Assembly (NCBI GenBank): GCA_050084515.1
Contig: CM114272.1
Span: 26,722,001-26,786,000 of the forward strand
Length of the DNA stretch: 64,000 nt
Origin: Blasia pusilla
Lineage: Eukaryota > Marchantiophyta > Marchantiopsida > Blasiales
Direction: 5' to 3'
Part shown: piece by piece, positions 23,555 to 35,190 of the stretch
Layout of the letters: each line of letters opens with the position of its first letter
Numbering within the stretch: the stretch's first letter is position 1
Translations under genes and position numbers: made by a program
The notes under the pieces: model-generated
What the model saw: the letters and a program-made list of their open reading frames with translations, nothing else
The model's database searches: none
Told to the model about the DNA's origin: nothing

Positions 23555-24780
23555 GGATTCCCTCATAGCGGAGGATGGATGAGGCTCAATATGCCGATGT
23601 AGAGTCAGGAATGCAGTTTTAGGCTCAGTATGCCATTTTTACTCTGATATTTACATGAGAAACATGTGAGGGGGTTGGGGGAATTCATTGTTCGGGGGTA
23701 GGTAAGCAAGTTGCCTCGGTGGGGAGCCCTTGGAGACATTGGTTGACATTTTTTTTTCGTTCTTTCATTTGGAAGGCCGTGCGTGGAAGTGTTGTTGGTA
23801 TTTTTTTCTCAGATGTCATTGGTGCGGGTTGATGGGGGACATCAAGTGAGTGTGGCACTAGGTATCGTGGCAGACGGTCACGAGTGAGTAACAGGAAAGA
23901 TTGGGAAAGAGAGAGAGAATTTTAGGTCGTGGAGTTGGTAGGGGGTTTGTTTAGTAAACTGGCTAGATCTAGGTTACAAGAAGATTACTTTAATCATAGG
24001 CAAGAGAGTCACACTAATGCACATAGACAAAGGCAAGGTAGAGAGGAGGCCTGATCAACCAAAACAAAAGAGTGTCTTAGTAAATCGGGGGTTCCATCCA
24101 TTGGATCACGGGCTAAGTCAAGTGTGTGATATTTGTGCGGGCGCAGGCACCTACGGCCCACACGCGAGCCTGGGTCTGCGCGGCGGGCGGGGCATGTTTG
24201 GACTTGTCCATATCCGTGCAATCTTGGACTACATGGTTAGGGGATGACAAGGTAGAGTGGCTTGCGGCTTGCCTCAAATTTTCAGAGGTGAGATTTTCCA
24301 ACAACCTTCATAATCCATTGGTAGTGGTTGTTCGAGATAGGTTATCCCCACTGACAGTTGTGATAGAGTATTAGTGATGGAGATGTATGCGTCGATGTTG
24401 ACAGGTAATCTGCATCTGTTGATGAGAGGTTTGACGTGCTGGTCGAGGAGATTGTCGTGTCATGGAGGTTACAGCATCACATGGAGGAGTCAGTGTTTAC
24501 GTACAATAGATTGATGGCGGGCATGTTCAAGTTACTCATTCGAGTCCCTTTTTTTGCACTTGTCTCACGTCATTGAGGGTGTTGGGTGTTGGGTAGTAGT
24601 TGGTGCTAGATCAGTATAGCAATGGTAACCAGAGTAGACTCCTTGCATGTATAGTGGGTTTGTGGATATACGACGGTGCCAAGTAGGGGTTGCGTGTATG
24701 ACCCAAGAGAGTGTCTGTAGTTTATGTGAGCTAGTCGGGAGGCTCAGGGTGAGCCCGAGTTATAATTGTGCATGAGTTCA
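23555..24780 (+). mobile_element. Copy D: leader fragment of a B-type retroelement, with an insertion
   Basis: 23555-23900 aligns with copy B 29222-29545, spanning the end of X1 and the start of the leader. 24395-24780 aligns with B 29500-29850. About 500 bp of unrelated sequence separates the two parts. No gag or pol follows; unrelated GC-rich DNA and then a satellite begin. This is a truncated, fairly old copy. Confidence 0.75.
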
Positions 24781-25029
24781 TCAAGTGTGTCCCCCAAGGT
24801 TGCACGGAAGCGGACAAGTCCGTCCATGGGACGGACATATCCGGACATTACCACGGACATGGAACACCGAGCGCGAGCACGGGTTTTTGTGGCACCCAGA
24901 TCTCGACCTCACGGGATCCACTTGTGGCCCACCAGTGTGGGCTCCAATGAAGGGTGCGGGCCAAGGTGTGGGCCTTAGTTGTGACGCGGGCTGCAAGCGA
25001 GCACAATGTGCGGGCAAGGGTGCACACAT

Positions 25030-27960
25030 CTCGCATCTCCTTGGGGACCATGTTGGCCAAATTTCAACTCAAGATGAAAAATTTGGACAAGACGAAAAAT
25101 GGAAAATTCTTATTTTGATAGAAGGTTTGATGGTTCGGGTCCAAAAAGGAGTTAGTAATTTTTGAGCTTTTGTTCACAACTTCATTTTTCCTGAAACTTA
25201 GCAAGAGTGTTAGATACACCTTGGGGACCATGTTGGCCCAATTTAAGCTCAAGATGACAAAGTTGGACAAGATGAAAAATGGAAAAACCTTATTTTGGTA
25301 GAAGGTCTCATGGTTGGGATCCAAAAAGGAATTAGTAACTTTTTAGCTCTTTCTCACAACTCCATTTTGACTGAAACTTGGCAAGAGTGTAACATGCACC
25401 TTGGGGAATACGTGGACCAAATTTCAACTCAAGATGAAAATTTTGGACAAGATTAAAAATGAAAAGTTGAGCTTTTTCTCACAACTTCATTTTTCTTGAA
25501 CCTTGGAAAGAATGCTAGATGCCTATTGGGGACCATGTTGGAAAAATTTCACCTCAAGATGACAAATTTGGACAAGATGAAAAATAAAAAATCTTTTTTT
25601 GATAGAAGGTCTAATGGTTTGGGTCCAAAAAGGAGTTAGAAACTTTTGAGCTATTTCTCATAACTCCATTTTTCCTAAAACTTGGTGAGATTGCTAAGGT
25701 CACCTTGAAGACGATGTTGGGCCAAATTGCAACTCAAGATGAAAAAGTTGGGCAAGATGAAAAATGAAAAAACTTTATTTTGATAGAAAGTCTGATGGTT
25801 CGGGTCCAAAAAGGAGTTAGTAATTATTGAGCTTTTGCTCACAACTTAATTTTGCCTGAAACTTGGTAAGAGGGCAAGATGCACCTTGGGGACCATGTTG
25901 TCCAAATTTAAGCTCAAGATGACAAATTTAGACAATATAAAAAATGAAAAAAATCTAATTTTGATAGAACGTCTAATGGTTCGGGTCCAAAAAGGACTTG
26001 CCAAATTTTGAGCTCGTGGTCCCAAATCCATTTTGCTTGAAAATTGGCAAGATTGCTATATGCACCTTGGAGACCATTTGGGCCAAATTTCACTTCAAGA
26101 TGAGGAAGGTGGACAAGGTGAAAAATCATAAGACCTTCGTTTCATTCAAGGTTAAATGGTTCGGGTCCAAAAAGGAGTTAGTAATTTTTGAGATTGTTCT
26201 CACAACTTCATTTTGCATGAAATTTGGCAAGACTGCTAGATGCACCTTGGAGACCATGTGGGCCAAATTTCACCTCAAGATGAAAAATTTGGACAAGATG
26301 AAAAATGAAAAAACCTTATTTTGATAGAAGATCTCATGTGTCACGTCCTTTAGGATAGATCGGTGAGATCTAGTAGAGCGTCTTCAAGAGTAGTGGAGGA
26401 CATGCCTAGGAGGTCCAGGCTGATCTGATGAGGCCTCGAAAAACCTGTGAGAGCAGGTTTCCCCTTCGTTTTGGCTCATTTGGAGCCATATTGAGGAACT
26501 TACTATTTCGGGTAAGTACCATTTTGAATATATGATTGACTTTCTAGTTTTGGTAAGTGGCCCTTGACCTCCTACATCAGGTCCAGAGCCAAGGAGGTAA
26601 CTTGGGAGAATAGGTTACCATGGAGAGAGCTTGGGAGCGGGGAGGGGTATATATCCCAAGGAGAGAGAGCTTGAGAGCTCATTCTCTCTTTGTTGAACCT
26701 TTTTGCATGAGGTAGCGGAGCTATGGTCCCTTGCCTTGTGAGTGTAACCCAAGCCTCTCATTAGGAGAGTGGGTTTGGTTTGACATGAGAGAGAGTGCAC
26801 ACCTTTGAGAGCTATGGTGTGAGATTGTGTAGAGAGAGATTGGATCTTACTTTATTGGAGATATTTTGGTACTTCTTGTCTCGTTGTTTGGATGCCATGA
26901 ATTAACATGGGATTGTGCGTGTTTGTGTGTGTGTTCGGTGACAGCGATGTATGTTGTGTAGCGATGTGTATGCGCACGACACATGGTTTAGGCTCAAAAA
27001 GGACTTGCCAAATTTTGAGCTTGTGGTCCCAAGTCCATTTTTCTTGAAAATTGGCAAGACTTCTAGATGCATCTTGGAGACTATGTGGGGAAAATTTCAC
27101 CTCAATTTGAGAAAGGTGGACAAGGTGAAAAATCACCAGACCTTCTTTTTTCATTCAAGGTTTAATGGTTTGGGTCCAAAAAGGAGTTACTACGTTTTTT
27201 TGTTTTTGCTCACATCTCCATTTTGAATGAAAATTGGCAAGATTGCTAGATGCACCTTGGAGACCATGAGGGGAAAATTTCACCTCAAGATGAGAAAGGT
27301 GGACAAGGTGAAAAATCATAAGACCTTCTTTTCATTCAAGGTTCAAGTCCAAAAAGGAGTTAGTAATTTTTGAGCTTTTGCTCACAACTTCATTTCGCCC
27401 GAAACTTGGCAAGAGTGCTAGATGCACCTTGGGGACCATGTTGGCCAAATTTCAGCTCAATATGACAAAGTTGGACAAGATGAAAAATGAAAAAACCATT
27501 TTTTTCATAGATGGTCTGTTGGTTCGGGTCCAAGAAGGAGTTAGTAATTTTTGGGATTTTCTCACAACTCCATTTTTCATGAAACTTTACTCAAGTTTAA
27601 CATGCACCTTAGGGAACACATGGGAAACAAATCAATTCAAAATGTGAAAGGTGGACAAGATGAAAAATGAAAAAACCTTTTTTTGATAGAAGGTCTGATG
27701 GTTCGGGTCCAAAATGGACTTGCCACTTTTTGAGTTTGTGGTCCCAACTCCATTTTGCTTTAAACTTGGCAAGAGTATTAGATGCACCTTGGAGACCACG
27801 TGGGCTGAATTTTAGCTCAAGATGGAAATGTTGGACAAGATGTCCGGTTAAAGACCTTTTTTTTCATTCAAGGTTATCTGCTTTGGGTACAAAAGGTCAT
27901 TCTAAACTTAATTTGGGATGAGACTTTGCTAGAGTGATACATGTTACTTGGGGACCATCT
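25030..27960 (+). repeat. Tandem satellite, monomer about 180 bp
   Basis: The motif CACCTTGGGGACCATGT, or close variants, recurs at about 25040, 25221, 25399, 25522, 25702, 25882, 26064, 26243, 27072, 27258, 27427, 27607 and 27788. Most steps are 178-186 bp, with a short one near 25400-25520. Each monomer also carries GACAAGATGAAAAATGAAAA and TTCGGGTCCAAAAAGGAGTT. Monomers are clearly diverged. The array is split by a retroelement unit at 26339-26981. Open frames across it merely translate the monomer. Confidence 0.9.
26339..26981 (+). mobile_element. Solo X-Y terminal-repeat unit inside the satellite
   Basis: Starts TGTCACGTCC and ends GCACGACA. CATG is duplicated on either side (26335-26338 and 26982-26985). 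Removing the unit plus one CATG restores a continuous monomer. X is 26339-26854 (516 bp) and Y is 26855-26981 (127 bp). X matches X2 of copy C, and Y matches the Y segments of A and C. It most simply derives from X1-X2 recombination of a complete element. Confidence 0.88.
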
Positions 27961-28740
27961 ACACTTTTCTATAGAATGTTAGAAGATTTATTACATTTCA
28001 CTCTTGTGAGTAATTACACTCTTGCAATCAAATGTAAATAATATCCTACTCCCTAGAGTACATTTATCCTTCCATAAAATTCAAACCAAATCTATTCATT
28101 CTCCATTAGAATTAAATTTTCCTTTCCATTACATATGAATCAAGGCACCTCTGAATTTATTTATCTAAAATTTTCAAATTTAGTAATATTTATATTCACC
28201 TATTATAGTATTAAATAAAAAATGAATTAATAAGTAAAATTGGTTTTCTATTCCATCCAAATCCCTTTCAAATTCTACCCCATGCAATATTGGTCACTAA
28301 ACAAAATTCATACATTATTTTCCTTTACAATTAAATTCAAATATAAATTTTTCTTCATTAATTTTGAAAAAAAATTCATCCCTTTTCCAATCGCAATCTT
28401 TCAATAAATAAAAGAAAATTGCTTATTTTGATGAGTTAGTAATTTTTTAGGAGTTAGTAATAAAAAATAAATTTTATATCAAACAAATCATTCAATTATG
28501 GTACCTTCAACCTTATCCAAGGATTTATAATCCAAGAGAAAAATTTCATCCATTTCATAAACTCACTTCATGGACAACATTCGTGATCGGCTCACATTCA
28601 CAAGTTTCCTTAGTGGAATATTTTGAATTTTTTTGAAAATATTGTACAACAAATGAGGAAAACCCCACAAAACATCTGGATTGAGAGGAACCTAATACTT
28701 GTGTACATTACAAAGATATAAATATCAACTCATTCTCTCT
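27961..28740. other. AT-rich intergenic DNA, no gene recognised
   Basis: Low-complexity AT-rich sequence without satellite monomers, transposon ends or a convincing frame. Confidence 0.6.
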
Positions 28741-29129
28741 AATCTGATTCATCATCCGATATATGTAACACCGGTGCTGATGTCTCACAATTTCTTCCTC
28801 CTCTTCCCCTAGCTCTAGTCACGCGCGTCCCACCTCCACGAGGAATAGTCCTTTCCAACTCAACATCAGCTTCACCATCATCAATTTCTTGTGTTGGCTG
28901 TGTCGGAAACATCTCCCACTCTCTTTTGAGGAATCCAAAGAGTTCCTCCTACATTTGACAAGTGTAATAGTATGTTCGAGGATATCCGCCTTCAGTCCTT
29001 TAAGGAATATCTTGCCATAAGAAAGGTGGCAAGATCAATTTGAGTCTCCTCAAAACAAGCTCATCCATCAATGGATTTTGATGATGGTTTAGCACAAGTT
29101 GTCGAGTTGTGTTGAGGGCGTCTCGAACT
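28741..29129 (-). pseudogene. 3' part of a minus-strand gene split by copy B
   Basis: Continuing from 37727 through the empty site, the minus frame reads RDALNTTRQLVLNHHQNPLM, then DELVLRRLKLILPPFLWQDI before a stop near 29007. A further frame ends RARGRGRRNCETSAPVL and HISDDESD near 28740. I do not recognise the family. Restoring one copy of AACT keeps the frame open across the join, which supports a real coding sequence interrupted by the retroelement. It may itself belong to another transposon. Confidence 0.55.
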
Positions 29130-29331
29130 TGTCACATCTGAGTAGCCGATACGCCGAGATCTATCGTGGATGGGCCGTTGGAGCACCTCCCTTGTATGTG
29201 TGTGAGCTAGGACTAGGGTGCTAGCGTCCGGATTCCTTGATAGCACAGGGTGGACGAGGCTCGATATGCCGATGTAGATTGAGGAGTGGAGTTTTAGGCC
29301 GGGTGTGCCGTTTTTACTACTCTTTATTTTT
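29126..29331 (+). repeat. AACT target duplication and X1 segment of copy B
   Basis: AACT (29126-29129) precedes TGTCACATCTGAGTAGCC. The X1 match with X2 stops exactly at TTATTTTT (29331, equal to 37588). The sequence after it differs completely: leader here, Y2 there. The sequence upstream of X1 is host DNA. Confidence 0.88.
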
Positions 29332-30012
29332 ACATGAGAAAGATGTCAGGGGGCTGGTGGGAATTCGTTGTTTGCAGGTAGGCAAGCGAGTTGCCTTGGT
29401 CGGGAGCCCCTAGAGACGCGTGTGTGACGTTTTGTGTCATTTTTCTGTTTGGAAGGCCGTGGGCGGAAGCGCTGTCCGTTTTTCTCAGATTTTGCAGGTG
29501 CGGATTGATGGGGGACAGCAGCCGAGTGTTATGTGGCGGAGATTGTCATATTATGTGGAGGAGTGCATATTGACGGTGCAGCAGGTTGGAGGGCGTGATC
29601 AGGTTACCCATTCGAGTCCCTTTTCCCGCACTTGTCGTGTGTGATTGAGAGTGTTGGGTATCGGGTAGTAGCTGGTGCTAGATGGGTGCAGTGATGGTGA
29701 CGAGTGTAGATTCTTTTCATGTGTAGCATGTTGGTGGATATACGGCGGTTGCCGAGTAGGGGTCGCGTGTATGACCCGAGAGAGTGTCGCTAGGTTAGGT
29801 GAGTCAGTTGGGAGGCTCATGGTGAGCCCGAATGTTGAGCGTGCGTGAGGCCGGGTATGTCATCACAGGATTGACGTTAGCATAGGTGAGCTAGTGAGGC
29901 GTGTGGGAGACTCTCGGTGAGTCTGAGTGCTTGAGCGGGTGAGACAGGGTTTGTCATCACGGCGTTCTTCCAGGGTTCGGAAGAACGGGGTAGTGCGAGC
30001 AGTGGTAGTGGT
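29332..30012 (+). other. Untranslated leader of copy B
   Basis: About 680 bp between X1 and the gag start, shared with copy D. No recognisable tRNA-complementary TGG-type primer-binding site lies directly after X1. Two related stretches of about 65 bp around GAGTGTCGCTAGG (29790) and AGGCGTGTGGGAGACTC (29900) share GTGAGYCxGAxTG motifs. Confidence 0.65.
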
Positions 30013-31426
30013 ATGACACGGAGTGGAGTGAGATACCGAGGGGTTACCAGTGAGGAGCTCCCTCGACATCCATCCGTGAGTGGATCGTCTTCACTAGACA
30101 CTGGGTCTGGTGACGAGATCACCGACATAGACAGTAGTACTTGGCAAGAGATGGACGACATGGGCCATCGGGGCATACGTCGTTTCTCGGGTGCAGTGGG
30201 CACCATCGACTTAGATGATTTCATCCAGGAATTCGACACATGGTGCGACTTCCGGAGAGAGACGGACCCGACACGGTTCAACCCTTTCATGGCATGGAAG
30301 GGTTGTTCCAAAGACTTGGAGGGTCCTCCGATGGATGACTACATGGAGTTTCGATCACTATATTCAGTAGAGATCGATGCCTGGAGGATGTATTGGGCTT
30401 CAGGGTATGTGTCCACTAGTGGTCGCGAGGCATATGATGGGATTGTGAGAGGAGAGAGACCCACACCATCAGCCCGGAGACTAGATGGAGAGGAGGGCGG
30501 TGAGACAAAGCGATGTGGCGAGAGACCTCGGTGGTAGAGGGCCACCAAGCTTGATCCCACAAAGGGAGTTCTTCCGACAGTTGGGAAGAGCTACTGGGCG
30601 CACGCACCGACAAGCTGTCAAGAGTCTCTGATTTTCAGCGACGATCGGGTGAGAGTTTGAGAGAGGCATTCACATGCATGAGGATGCTGATCATTGCTAC
30701 GCTTGAGGATCGAGGCGGATACCCAAAGATTGGTCTGGGTTCGGACCGAGAACTACGGAGGAGAGTCCGAGATGCGGTCTTTGATTCACACAAAGAAAGC
30801 CCACATTGAAGGTGGTCTTTGAGTTGTCTGAGCGTATTGAGCTCAACATGAGTGAGGAGCGGTAGTGACCGCTGGATTTTCTCGAGAGTCGACGGATCCA
30901 CGGCGGCGGTGACCCCAAGGTGCCCAATGAGCACCGATTCACGGAGTGGGCGGTGTGCCTAGAGAGAGGGCGGGTATCGTGAGCCTATGAGGCAACGACC
31001 GCACCTACACATGTTGCCCAGCAGGACCGATGTGGTCTTGTTGGGCGTGTGGAGGGGCCCATAGGCAGAGAGAGGCGCCACAAGCATGGGAGAGGACCAC
31101 CGGCGCCTCCGATTGCTCAGAGCCATAGAGGATGGCCCCACCACAACACCGGTGTGACCATTGCCACGAGATATGGTCACACTAGGGATATATGTTTTGA
31201 CCTTCGCCGAGGGGCACGCCCACAGTAGGCCGAGGGCCTAGGGGCGGTCATCCCTGGAGGAGGTCGGGAGTTCTTCCGGGCGTGGTGGTAGAGGACCACC
31301 ACCCCAGAGGAGATGGAGCAGAGCACGAGAGCGGGCGCTTCTCTCACGATCGATCGGTTGGAGCGGAGAGGATTGCCGCCATGACGATGATGCGGCTTAG
31401 GAAGGCAGGAGCCACGAGCAGCTAGT
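30013..31426 (+). pseudogene. gag of copy B
   Basis: The first 174 codons (30013-30537) are open. After a Ser-rich start they give GIRRFSGAVGTIDLDDFIQE and FNPFMAWKGC, then SLYSVEIDAWRMYWASGYVS, resembling a retrotransposon gag-type domain and matching copy C's gag start. After 30537 the frame is lost, and no zinc knuckle could be read (copy C keeps a trace). Gag would form the particle that packages element RNA. Confidence 0.7.
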
Positions 31427-32458
31427 GTGACTCCAGTCTCTACCTCTTACCCTGACCCGGGTGAGGATCTCTCTAGTATGGGATTCATGTGTAGTGCAGC
31501 CCAGGTTGAGGCAGCTCCAGTGGTGACTCGGGGTGCTACGAGAGGCACCGAGCCATCGAGAGGTGGAGTTGAGATTGACCCACCAGAGGGGACCGATGGG
31601 CGGCAGGCCAGGGTTCCACAGTCGTTCACATTGTCGGAGGCACTACACACACCATCGATGGTGCCTCGACGACCAGCGGTGCCTACACTTCAGGCAACTA
31701 CGTCGACGTCACGAGGAGTTGGAGTGACAACTCCTATGCTAGCTCAAGTGGAGTCAGTGTCGACTATAGTGTTGGAGGTGGCCACTAGAGTGAGTCAAAC
31801 TCCGCTATTTTCCGCCTTCGAGTTGGCGACGTTGGGAGTTGGACCAGCTAAGGTGTTCCGGTTGGCCGCCACGTTGTGTGAGCGTGGAGAGATGACTGCT
31901 TCTTGTTCAGAGGTAGTTGAGGAGGTGGTGGACTTGCCCTCGAGCGGTGCTTGGGACGTTCCCCACGAGAGTCATGGCATGCGGCGGCGCGGTTGGTAGA
32001 TATGCCCGGCTTGACCGGCCATAGAGCGGCGATGGTGACACTGGAGTAATGTTACTCGATAAGCGAGCCGGAGTATTTCGCTTGGTTAGTCCGGCGGGGG
32101 CGATATACCACCCGGCAGCGTGGCCCTACTTGATTCGGGGCGCAACCCTTGATGTTAGGGAAAGCGGCGTGTTTAGCGTTGGGGTTCTGAAGGCCGACAT
32201 TGAGCCTTGTCCCTTCCGGATATAGACCTCGATTGGGGGCGTATCACCCACTCAGTATATGACTCGACAGGAGATTGTTGTCAGAGTCCAGCCAGAGCAT
32301 GCGACGGATAGTGCTATGGTGCGTACACGTGCGATTACGACACCAGTTGAGTCGTACAATGTGTTGGTGGGGAGTACAGTGTTATATCCCCTAGGATTCA
32401 TCCTTGACTTCTGGGAGGAGACCGTTGCTTATCGGCCAGGATGGCGGTCAGGTGACGG
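31427..32458 (+). pseudogene. Gag-protease linker and degenerate aspartic protease of copy B
   Basis: 31427-31999 is an open linker with PQSFTLSEALHTPSM and AKVFRLAATLCERG, both recognisable in copy C. Beyond a TAG, VMLLDKRAGVFRLVSP (about 32040-32090) sits where an aspartic-protease D-T/S-G-A loop is expected. SYNVLVGSTVLYPLGFILDF (about 32360-32420) matches the C-terminal flap/helix part. The Asp is kept but the next residues are unusual. A TAG near 32223 splits the domain. The role would be polyprotein processing. Confidence 0.65.
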
Positions 32459-32779
32459 TCGGATGAGTCAGTTACCCGTGCAGTTTGCGGGACGAGGTGG
32501 TCGATCACAAGGCGAGTCTGTGACCACGTTGGCGGCTTTCACAGGTAGTGTTAGCTGGCCAGGAGAGTTGTTGGAGGGGATTGCACATGCGGAGGATGTC
32601 CCAGTAGCGGAGAGTCCCACGGAGAGACAGGCCATGGCGGGTGTCTCTTCCCATGTTAGCGATGCCTCTTCACCATTATGGGGTACGACTCGAGAGCTAC
32701 AGAGGAGTGCCGATGACCTTGTGAGGCAGGCGTGGAGTCATGTTTTTATCCCAGAGCAGCGAGAGTCACGTGGCGATCG

Positions 32780-33800
32780 GGCTCTTGGAGTGGAGACGAT
32801 GACCCCACTAGATACCACACATGTTGTGTGGCAATGCCCAAAGGAGGGTGTTAGGGTGTTAGATCTCTTCGGAGGGATTAGCACCGGATTGGCTGCAGTA
32901 TTGCAGGCGGGCATACGGGTGCATCAGTACCTTTATGTGGAGAGAGATGAGACCGCGCAGCGAGTATCATTACGTCACATGGCGAGATTGGTCCAGAGGT
33001 ATCCTGAGTTGTTGTCGGTATCTGCAGTACGGGGATACCAGCATACGCTACCCATCGACATATCTTTGGTGGGGGCACAAGATCTGGATAGAGTTGGCAC
33101 CATTCATTTGGTGATTGCTGGATGGCCATGTCAGGGTCATTCATCAGCTGGCCGAGGATTTGGATTGTAGGATCCGAGGTCAGGGATGTTTTGGGAGATG
33201 GTGCGAGTAGTACGACACTTGCAGAAGAGTCTGATATGTTCTCCAGCGTACATTTTGGAGAACGTGCCATTGTTGGGAGATACTCGTGCACGTGTGATGA
33301 CGAGTGTACATCAGGTGAGGTCCTGGTTGGGACCTGTTGTGTTGTTAGATGCAGCGAGAGTTGGGTCACGTGCCCATCGTCCACAACTGCGGTGGACGAA
33401 CCTGATATCATCAGAGGAACTGAGTCGAGCCTACTGTGGAGTCCAGAGAGCACCACATCTCACAGTGGATGCTATTTTGGACTCAGGGCGTCGATCTCAG
33501 GTGGTGACACGTGATGATAGACCACCGTTGGCCACGGCCAATAGGGTGGGGGAATTTAGGGCAGCCTTACCTACGTTGGTGAGCTTCCCAACATCCCATG
33601 CCTTTCGTCAGGGAGGGCCAGGCATGATTTGGGATGAGGTGACCGGAGTATTGGAGGAGCCTACAGCAGATGAGCGCGAGCGCGCCATGGGGTTCACTAC
33701 CGGTACTACGGCGGTGCCAGGGATGACTGAGGCATCACGGAGATAGGTGTTGGGGCAGGCAATGGACCTCAACTGTCTCACATGGATAGTCAGCCTAGGT
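32780..33800 (+). pseudogene. Dnmt3-like cytosine-5 methyltransferase of copy B
   Basis: One frame covers the domain, interrupted only by in-frame TAGs at 33168-33170 and 33744-33746. Motif I is VLDLFGGISTGLAAV (SAM binding; the GISTGL form is typical of Dnmt3). Motif IV is GWPCQGHSSAGRG with the catalytic Cys. Motif VI is YILENVP, then AHRPQLRWTNL (motif VIII-like), ADERERAMGF and VLGQAMDLNCLTW (motif X). Order is canonical, so it is not a DRM. It lies between protease and RT. The likely role is de novo cytosine methylation, of its own copies or of target chromatin; that role is inferred. Confidence 0.88.
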
Positions 33801-34100
33801 ATGGCTGAGCAGAGACGGATGCGAGTGTCATCCATGACGTCACGTCCACGAGTTGGACCATTGCCTCTGTGGTGCATGACAGGCATTGGTCGGGGGTAGA
33901 CGAGGAGAGATAGGCACCCATGGACTTCTTGGGACGTCGTTCGAGCAGAGAGTGCGAAGGCGGCTAGAGTAGCACATGTTCATTTTTCGGATGTGGAGCA
34001 TGGTGTAGGAGGTCAGAGTGGAGTGGTTGTTGCAGAGGTGGCTAGGGTTGCTACATAGCAACCAAAGCCGGAGGTTGCGTCCTCTCCGAGTGAGGTCACG

Positions 34101-35172
34101 ATGGAGACTTGGGAGCCTGTGATAGGTCTCAAGTTGATAGGAGGAGAGCGACGGCGAGTTCATAGGTTTTTGAGAGGGCATGTCAGTTGTTTTGCCTTTA
34201 GTATGAGAGACTTGGGTACGGTGAAGGGTCCCGGGATACGGATTGAGTTGGCTAGTGATACGCCGATCTTTCGTCGACCCTACAGGTATTCTGATATGGA
34301 GCAAGCCTTGATTCAGAGCAGGAGTCAGGACTTGTTGGAGGCAAGACTTGTGGAGTTATCACATGGGGAGTATGCATCTGCCACAGTCATGCCGGCGAAG
34401 AAGGATATGTATGGCAATTGGACGGATAGGCGGATGTGTGGAGATTACCGTCCTATCAACCGACAGACGAGGTCAGATCGGTACGCCATGCCTACTCCTG
34501 AGGAGATCTTTGATGCGGTAGGGCATGCAAAGATCTTCAGTACTTTAGATCTCCGTGGTGGCTATCATCAGCTTCCTATCAGGTTGGAGGACAGGAGAAG
34601 ACTGAAGATTCTGGGGATAGATCGGTTCGGGAGAGATTGCTTGTATCGTGGCGGTTCTTACCATTTGGGTTGAAGAACGCGCTTGAGTTTTAGAGAGTGA
34701 TGGATAGGATTCGGGTGGCTTGGATTTTGTATGATGTTACATAGATGACATTCTTATCTTGATTCCACGGTTGAGGAGCATGAGCGACACTTGGAGGAGG
34801 TGTTTGGCGATTGCAGTTACATGGGTGAAGTTACATCCAGGCAAGTGCAGATTCTTTCATGAGCAGATTGAGTACTTGGGACACACCATATACCCGAGTG
34901 GGTTAGGCTTTCAGCAGACAAAGGTAGAGGCTATTGCGCAGATTCCACGCCCTACAGATGTGAGTCGAGTCCGAGCATTTCTTGGACTGGCGAACTTCTA
35001 TCGACGGTATGTCAAGGGTTTTAGTGCGATCGCAAAGTCTTTGACCTTGTTGACGAGACTTGATCATGTGTGGTTGTGGGGAGATGATCAGGAGCGAGCA
35101 TTTCAGGAGCTCAAGGACAGGTTGACGTCCTCACCCATTTTACAAAGACCGGTTAGGGGTCGCCCATTCTAG
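34101..35172 (+). pseudogene. Ty3-type reverse transcriptase of copy B
   Basis: METWEP opens the domain. AKKDMYGNWTDRRMCGDYRP, KIFSTLDLRGGYHQLPIRLE and QIEYLGHTIYPSGLGFQQTK follow, then the thumb/connection motif FLGLANFYRRYV. The catalytic TAC-ATA-GAT-GAC (YIDD) is present at about 34737-34750. Single-base losses between 34600 and 34850 put it out of frame with its neighbours. TAG at 34691-34693 (EF-stop-RVMD) is shared with copy A. The frame closes at TAG 35170 just before RNase H. Copies element RNA into DNA. Confidence 0.9.
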
Positions 35173-35190
35173 TTACATACGGATTGGAGC

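Noticed and set aside
25064-27921. Proteins encoded by the 25-28 kb frames
   Set aside because: All translate the satellite monomer in various frames and repeat themselves accordingly.
32780-33800. Plant DRM-type or bacterial-type methyltransferase
   Set aside because: DRM has permuted motifs; here I precedes IV, VI and X. GISTGL and the overall text point to the Dnmt3 type.
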